DNA from: an uncultured Rhizobiaceae group bacterium
GTDB taxonomy: Bacteria; Pseudomonadota; Alphaproteobacteria; Rhizobiales; Rhizobiaceae
DNA: 9,424 nt
Assembly: GCA_938030645.1 (NCBI GenBank)
Contig: CALHHQ010000203.1
Span: 1-9,424, forward strand
Direction of reading: 5' to 3'
Position numbers and translations under genes: made by a program. Below, piece after piece: positions 5,542 through 9,424 of this stretch. The notes beneath the pieces were generated by a model, which saw only the letters and a program-made list of their open reading frames with translations, had not been told where the DNA came from and did no database searches. Each line of letters starts with the position of its first letter. The first letter of the stretch is position 1.

Positions 5542-8232
5542 TTATGCAGCTTCGCGGTTCAGATTGCGCAACACGTAGTGAAGAATTCCACCATTGTTGA
5601 AGTAATCCAGCTCATCTTCTGTATCGATGCGAGATAGGAGGGTGATCTCTTTTGTCGAGCCATCTTCCATTTCGATCGTGGCTTTCATTTCCTGACGCGG
5701 AGTGAGGTTACCAAGACCAGCGATTGAGACTTTCTCATTGCCTGTTAGGCCGAGGCCTTCCCAGCTGTCGCCACCTGTGAACACGAGCGGCAGAACACCC
5801 ATGCCAACCAAGTTGGAACGGTGGATACGCTCAAAGCTTTCTGCGATCACAGCGCGAACACCCAAGAGGCGTGTGCCTTTGGCCGCCCAGTCACGGGAAG
5901 AGCCTGAACCGTATTCTTTACCAGCAAAGATAACCAACGGAACACCTTCATCCTTGTAGCGCATGGCAACATCGTACATCGCGCCTTGCTCACCAGATGG
6001 ATAATGCTTGGAATAGCCACCTTCCACATTATCGAGCATTTGGTTTTTAATGCGGATGTTGGCGAATGTGCCTCGCATCATCACGTCGTGATTGCCTCTG
6101 CGTGAACCGTATGAGTTGAACTCAACCGGACGAACCTGATGGCTGCGCAGGTAGTCACCTGCAGGACTGTTGCCAGCGATACCACCGGCAGGTGAGATAT
6201 GGTCTGTTGTGATGGAGTCTTTGAACAAAGACAAAACGCGGGCGCCTTCGATATCTTTGACCGCATCAGGCTCCATGGACATGCCTTCAAAATAAGGTGG
6301 GTTCTGCACGTAGGTGGATGCAGAGTCCCATCCGTATGTGTCGCCTTCGCCAGCATTGATGCTTTGCCAAGCCGTGTCACCTTTGAACACGTCGCCATAG
6401 CGTGTGCGGAACATATCTTCATTGATCGTTTCGCGCATGATTTCTGCGATCTCAGCACTTGATGGCCAGATGTCCTTCAAGAATACATCATGTCCATCTT
6501 GGTCTTTTCCGAGAGAATCTTTGGCGACGTCGACATAGAGCGAACCGGCAATCGCGTAAGCTACAACCAGTGGCGGCGAAGCCAAATAGTTTGCGCGCAC
6601 GTCTGGTGAAATCCGGCCTTCGAAGTTTCGGTTGCCAGAAAGAACGGAACAAGCAACCAAATCATTTTCATGAATGGCGTTTGAGATGTCTTCCTGCAGC
6701 GGACCCGAGTTACCAATACATGTTGTGCAACCATAACCCACGAGGTTAAAGCCCATGGCATCCAATTCTTTAGAAAGATCAGCTTTGTCGAGGTAATCTG
6801 TCACCACCTGTGAACCAGGTGCGAGTGATGTTTTCACCCAAGGCTTGACTGTTAAACCCTTCGCGCGGGCGTTGCGTGCAACAAGACCGGCAGCGATCAG
6901 AACAGATGGGTTGGATGTGTTGGTGCAAGATGTAATCGCAGCAACCACAACGTCGCCATTGCCAAGATCAAAGTTTTGGTTGGCCACTTTCACGCGGTCA
7001 CCACGGCCGTCTTTGCCGAACTCTTTTTTCATTGTGTCAACAAAAGCTTTGTCGGCGCCAGCAAGAACAACGCGGTCTTGTGGGCGCTTTGGACCAGAGA
7101 TTGAAGGAACAACGTCTGCAAGGTTCAATTCTAGTGTATCGGTGAACACTGGATCAGCAGCATCTGAATCGCGCCACATGCCTTGGGCCTTGGCGTATTC
7201 TTCGACCAAAGCAACGCGGTCGTTGTCGCGGCCTGTAGATTCAAGATAGCTAATTGTGTCTTTGTCGATTGGGAAGAAGCCACATGTTGCACCATATTCT
7301 GGAGCCATGTTGGCGATTGTTGCTTGGTCTTCCAATGTAAGGTTGTTGAGGCCTGGGCCGTAGAATTCAACAAACTTACCAACCACGCCACGTTCACGCA
7401 GCATTTGTACGATGACGAGAACAAGGTCAGTGGCTGTGATGCCTTCTGGCATTTTGCCCTCAAGGCGGAAACCAACAACTTCTGGAATCAACATGGTGAC
7501 GGGCTGGCCGAGCATTGCTGCTTCCGCTTCAATGCCGCCAACACCCCAACCTAGAACGGACAATCCATTGACCATTGTTGTGTGGGAGTCTGTGCCCACA
7601 AGTGTGTCAGGATAGGCAATCGTTTCACCGTCAACTTCTTTGGTCCAAACAGTTTGTGCCAAATACTCAAGGTTAACCTGATGGCAGATACCTGTTCCAG
7701 GAGGGACAACGCGGAAGTTTTCAAATGCTTGTTGGCCCCACTTCAAGAATGTGTAGCGTTCACCGTTGCGCTCATATTCGCGATCAACGTTTTGTTCAAA
7801 AGCACGGGCGTTGCCGAAATTGTCCACCATGACAGAGTGATCGATCACCAGATCAACAGGAACCTGCGGGTTGATCGCGGCGGTGTCGCCACCAAGGTTT
7901 GAAGTGGCATCACGCATTGCTGCCAAATCCACAACAGCTGGTACGCCAGTGAAATCTTGCATCAAAACACGGGCCGGACGGTAAGCGATTTCTTTGCCAG
8001 CAGAGCCCTTGTTATCGATCCATTCGGCAACAGCTTTGATATCTTCAGCCTTCACAGAGCGACCATCTTCAAAACGCAACAGGTTTTCCAGAAGCACTTT
8101 AAGGGAATAGGGCAGTTTGGATGCGCCGGTGAGGCCATTCTTTTCGGCTTCCACGAGGCTGAAATAGGTGTAGTCCTTACCATTTACAGTGAGGGTTTTC
8201 TTACTTTTAAAGCTGTCGAGCGATTGGGTCAT
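5542..8232 (-). CDS. acnA: Aconitate hydratase (AcnA/IRP1 type)
   Basis: Aconitase interconverts citrate and isocitrate through cis-aconitate in the TCA cycle, using a [4Fe-4S] cluster whose free iron binds substrate. At 896 residues it has the full length of the AcnA/IRP1 branch. The three cluster ligands are Cys436 (TSCTNTSNP) and Cys502 and Cys505 (GCTTCIGNSG), with the spacing of human IRP1. The catalytic segment VGTDSHTTMVNG has Asp215 and His217, and GSSRDWAAKG holds the substrate-binding Ser779 and Arg780. Domains 1-3 take up about the first 600 residues; the swivelling domain 4 covers the last 250, including SYGSRRGNHDVMMRGTF. AGGAG nine bases before the ATG is a strong ribosome site. 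The gene is single, with its own terminator and promoter candidate, and diverges from yciB. Members of this branch can bind RNA when the cluster is lost; nothing in the sequence shows whether this one does. Confidence 0.98.
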   Translation of the reverse strand: MTQSLDSFKSKKTLTVNGKDYTYFSLVEAEKNGLTGASKLPYSLKVLLENLLRFEDGRSVKAEDIKAVAEWIDNKGSAGKEIAYRPARVLMQDFTGVPAVVDLAAMRDATSNLGGDTAAINPQVPVDLVIDHSVMVDNFGNARAFEQNVDREYERNGERYTFLKWGQQAFENFRVVPPGTGICHQVNLEYLAQTVWTKEVDGETIAYPDTLVGTDSHTTMVNGLSVLGWGVGGIEAEAAMLGQPVTMLIPEVVGFRLEGKMPEGITATDLVLVIVQMLRERGVVGKFVEFYGPGLNNLTLEDQATIANMAPEYGATCGFFPIDKDTISYLESTGRDNDRVALVEEYAKAQGMWRDSDAADPVFTDTLELNLADVVPSISGPKRPQDRVVLAGADKAFVDTMKKEFGKDGRGDRVKVANQNFDLGNGDVVVAAITSCTNTSNPSVLIAAGLVARNARAKGLTVKPWVKTSLAPGSQVVTDYLDKADLSKELDAMGFNLVGYGCTTCIGNSGPLQEDISNAIHENDLVACSVLSGNRNFEGRISPDVRANYLASPPLVVAYAIAGSLYVDVAKDSLGKDQDGHDVFLKDIWPSSAEIAEIMRETINEDMFRTRYGDVFKGDTAWQSINAGEGDTYGWDSASTYVQNPPYFEGMSMEPDAVKDIEGARVLSLFKDSITTDHISPAGGIAGNSPAGDYLRSHQVRPVEFNSYGSRRGNHDVMMRGTFANIRIKNQMLDNVEGGYSKHYPSGEQGAMYDVAMRYKDEGVPLVIFAGKEYGSGSSRDWAAKGTRLLGVRAVIAESFERIHRSNLVGMGVLPLVFTGGDSWEGLGLTGNEKVSIAGLGNLTPRQEMKATIEMEDGSTKEITLLSRIDTEDELDYFNNGGILHYVLRNLNREAA

Positions 8233-8278
8233 ACAAACGGGCTCCTACGTGATGCATAAATTTTCGAGATTTGGCCGC

Positions 8279-8308
8279 TTTATAAGCCCATCTTGCCTTG
8301 CGCGTCCA
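8279..8308 (-). promoter_or_regulatory. Likely acnA promoter
   Basis: On the minus strand TGGACG (8303-8308) and TATAAA (8279-8284) are 18 bases apart, four of six and five of six matches to the housekeeping consensus. Transcription would begin around 8270, leaving a leader of about 40 bases with the AGGAG at 8242-8246. Confidence 0.5.
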
Positions 8309-8401
8309 GTGACGGAAGCTAAGCCTTAATGCTGATAAAGTCGCAGAGTTTCAATTTGCAGTGAACCCCTGTTATATCCCGCAACGAATAGTCATAAGAA
8401 G

Positions 8402-8417
8402 TGACATTAAAATGTCG
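8402..8417 (+). promoter_or_regulatory. Hairpin covering the yciB start codon
   Basis: GACAT (8403-8407) and ATGTC (8412-8416) pair across a four-base TAAA loop, with a T/G wobble at the base. The ATG of yciB (8412-8414) lies in the 3' arm. In the mRNA this would mask the start codon, though the stem is short and AT-rich. No strong Shine-Dalgarno is visible. Confidence 0.4.
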
Positions 8418-9065
8418 CACCGAACTCTAGATCAGGAAATTCTTTTGGAAGAAACATCTGAAAAGGCGAAAATTTCGCCCGCATTGAAAACTGCTTTGGA
8501 ACTTGGCCCGATTATTCTATTCGTTCTGGCATTCAACTTTGGTGATCGTTTCGTTGAGGCATTTGGTATTACGGGAGTTTTGAGCAAACCGCTGTTTTTA
8601 GCCACAGCAGTGATTATGGTTGCGACCCCGATCACAATTGCGATTTCATGGTTCTACACGCGAACGCTTCCTGCCATGCCATTGGTCACGCTTGTCATCG
8701 TCACCATTTTTGGCGGCCTGACACTGTATTTTGAAAATGATACTTTCATCAAAATGAAGCCCACAATCATCAACACGCTTTTTGGCGTTGCGCTGTTGGG
8801 CGGATTGTATTTTGGAAAAAGCCTGCTGCAGATCATCATGGACACTGCGTTCAGCATGGATGACGAAGGTTGGCGCATTCTCACCTTCCGATGGGGTGTG
8901 TTCTTTTTGTTTTTGGCAGTGGTCAATGAAATCGTTTGGCGAAATTTTTCAGAAGGATTTTGGGTTGGTTTCAAGCTTTGGGGCATGACTGGATTGTCGA
9001 TGGCATTTATTTTGAGCCAGACCCCCATGATGCAACGACACGCATTGGAAGAAGACGAAGGCTAA
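8412..9065 (+). CDS. yciB: Inner-membrane protein YciB / septation protein A
   Basis: YciB (also IspZ or septation protein A) is a polytopic inner-membrane protein linked to cell envelope synthesis and septation; its exact biochemical role is unsettled. From the ATG at 8412 it has 217 residues. Hydrophobic segments lie at about 30-45, 60-80, 88-106, 119-137, 157-176 and 184-202. The family marks are ALELGPIILFVLAFNFGD (28-45), FGGLTLYFENDTFIKMKP (100-117) and the highly conserved LTFRWGVFFLFLAVVNEIVW (157-176). Family members are usually 180-210 residues; the surplus here is an acidic N-terminal tail. A GTG 17 codons upstream (8361) is in frame but has no ribosome site and adds residues the family lacks. 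It runs against the two neighbouring minus-strand genes. TTATAT at 8374-8379 could be a -10 box, with only a poor -35 (TTTCAA). Confidence 0.93.
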   Translation: MSHRTLDQEILLEETSEKAKISPALKTALELGPIILFVLAFNFGDRFVEAFGITGVLSKPLFLATAVIMVATPITIAISWFYTRTLPAMPLVTLVIVTIFGGLTLYFENDTFIKMKPTIINTLFGVALLGGLYFGKSLLQIIMDTAFSMDDEGWRILTFRWGVFFLFLAVVNEIVWRNFSEGFWVGFKLWGMTGLSMAFILSQTPMMQRHALEEDEG

Positions 9066-9424
9066 GAATTGGAGCTCTGCTCTTTGAACAGTTTGTCGAT
9101 TTCCAACTTAAGTTCTTCGAACTTGGTTGCTCCAATCGGGCCAACTATTTTATAGCGGATCATGCCGTCTGGCCCGACAAGCAGGGTTTCTGGAATTCCG
9201 TAAAAACCCCAGTCAATTGCGGTGCGTCCCTTTTGGTCTGTGCCGACACGGTCGTAAGGGTTTCCCAAGGCACCTAAAAACCGCAAGGCGTTCTCATCAA
9301 CATCTTTGTAGTTGATGCCAAACATTGTGAGTTTGGGATTCTTTGAGAGCGACATCAGCACAGGGTGTTCTGCACGACACGGCGCGCACCAAGATGCAAA
9401 AATGTTGATCAGAGTCACTTTGCC
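9062..9424 (-). CDS. ccmG: Cytochrome c maturation thioredoxin CcmG/DsbE, 5' end outside window
   Basis: CcmG (CycY in rhizobia) is a membrane-anchored periplasmic thioredoxin that keeps the apocytochrome c CXXCH cysteines reduced for heme attachment. The window holds 120 residues without a start: the frame is open to the right edge, and the GTG at 9418 is an internal valine (GKVTLINIFASWCAPC). The active site WCAPC has Cys13 and Cys16 counted from the window edge. The cis-proline loop is YGIPETLLV, and GINYKDVDENALRFL is the CcmG-type insert that separates it from plain thioredoxins. CcmG proteins are about 180-200 residues, so 60-80, including the membrane anchor, lie outside. Other ccm genes probably lie further right, as ccmG is usually last in its operon. 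The TAG stop overlaps the yciB stop. Confidence 0.93.
   Translation of the reverse strand, partial: GKVTLINIFASWCAPCRAEHPVLMSLSKNPKLTMFGINYKDVDENALRFLGALGNPYDRVGTDQKGRTAIDWGFYGIPETLLVGPDGMIRYKIVGPIGATKFEELKLEIDKLFKEQSSNS

Noticed and set aside
7183..7902. Several plus-strand open frames of 67-123 codons inside acnA
   Set aside because: acnA is complete, with all catalytic residues in frame on the other strand. Such antisense frames are expected from its codon use.

Overview
The window looks like core chromosome of an alphaproteobacterium, most likely of the Hyphomicrobiales (Rhizobiales). The evidence is protein character and gene content: an alphaproteobacterial-type LeuB (NLFGDMLSDVAAM signature), a DUF2794 protein, a DUF1223 thioredoxin-fold protein, a YciB/septation protein A with the RWGVFFLFLAVVNEIVWR signature, a CcmG/CycY thioredoxin, and an L19 with a long Ala/Glu tail. 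Base composition looks near-balanced by eye, which is low for the order and would fit a marine or host-associated lineage. No genus is claimed. I saw no insertion sequence, integrase, CRISPR array, tRNA or rRNA.

Layout, left to right. (1) The 5' 93% of leuB runs off the left edge on the minus strand. (2) Diverging from it is a secreted M23 metallopeptidase whose best start is a TTG behind an AGGAG. (3) A minus-strand block follows, in transcription order a DUF2794 gene, trmD and rplS, closed by a hairpin-plus-T-tract terminator that sits between the convergent rplS and M23 genes. (4) A 465-base stretch without a protein gene (4144-4608) holds, on the plus strand, a very strong intrinsic terminator with no gene upstream of it; this is the best candidate in the window for an undescribed transcript. 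(5) Then come an exported DUF1223 protein (minus), acnA (minus, complete, with its own terminator, Shine-Dalgarno and a plausible promoter), yciB/ispZ (plus), and the 3' part of ccmG/cycY (minus), which overlaps yciB tail to tail by four bases.

Functionally this is housekeeping: leucine synthesis (LeuB), translation (TrmD m1G37 tRNA modification, ribosomal protein L19), the TCA cycle (aconitase), cytochrome c maturation (CcmG), and envelope upkeep (M23 peptidase, YciB). No new multi-gene defence or biosynthetic system is visible. The items worth a second look are small: the orphan plus-strand terminator and the small RNA it implies, the lack of rimM directly upstream of trmD, the L19 tail, operator-like repeats before the DUF1223 gene, a hairpin that buries the yciB start codon, and an inverted repeat in the leuB/M23 divergent region.
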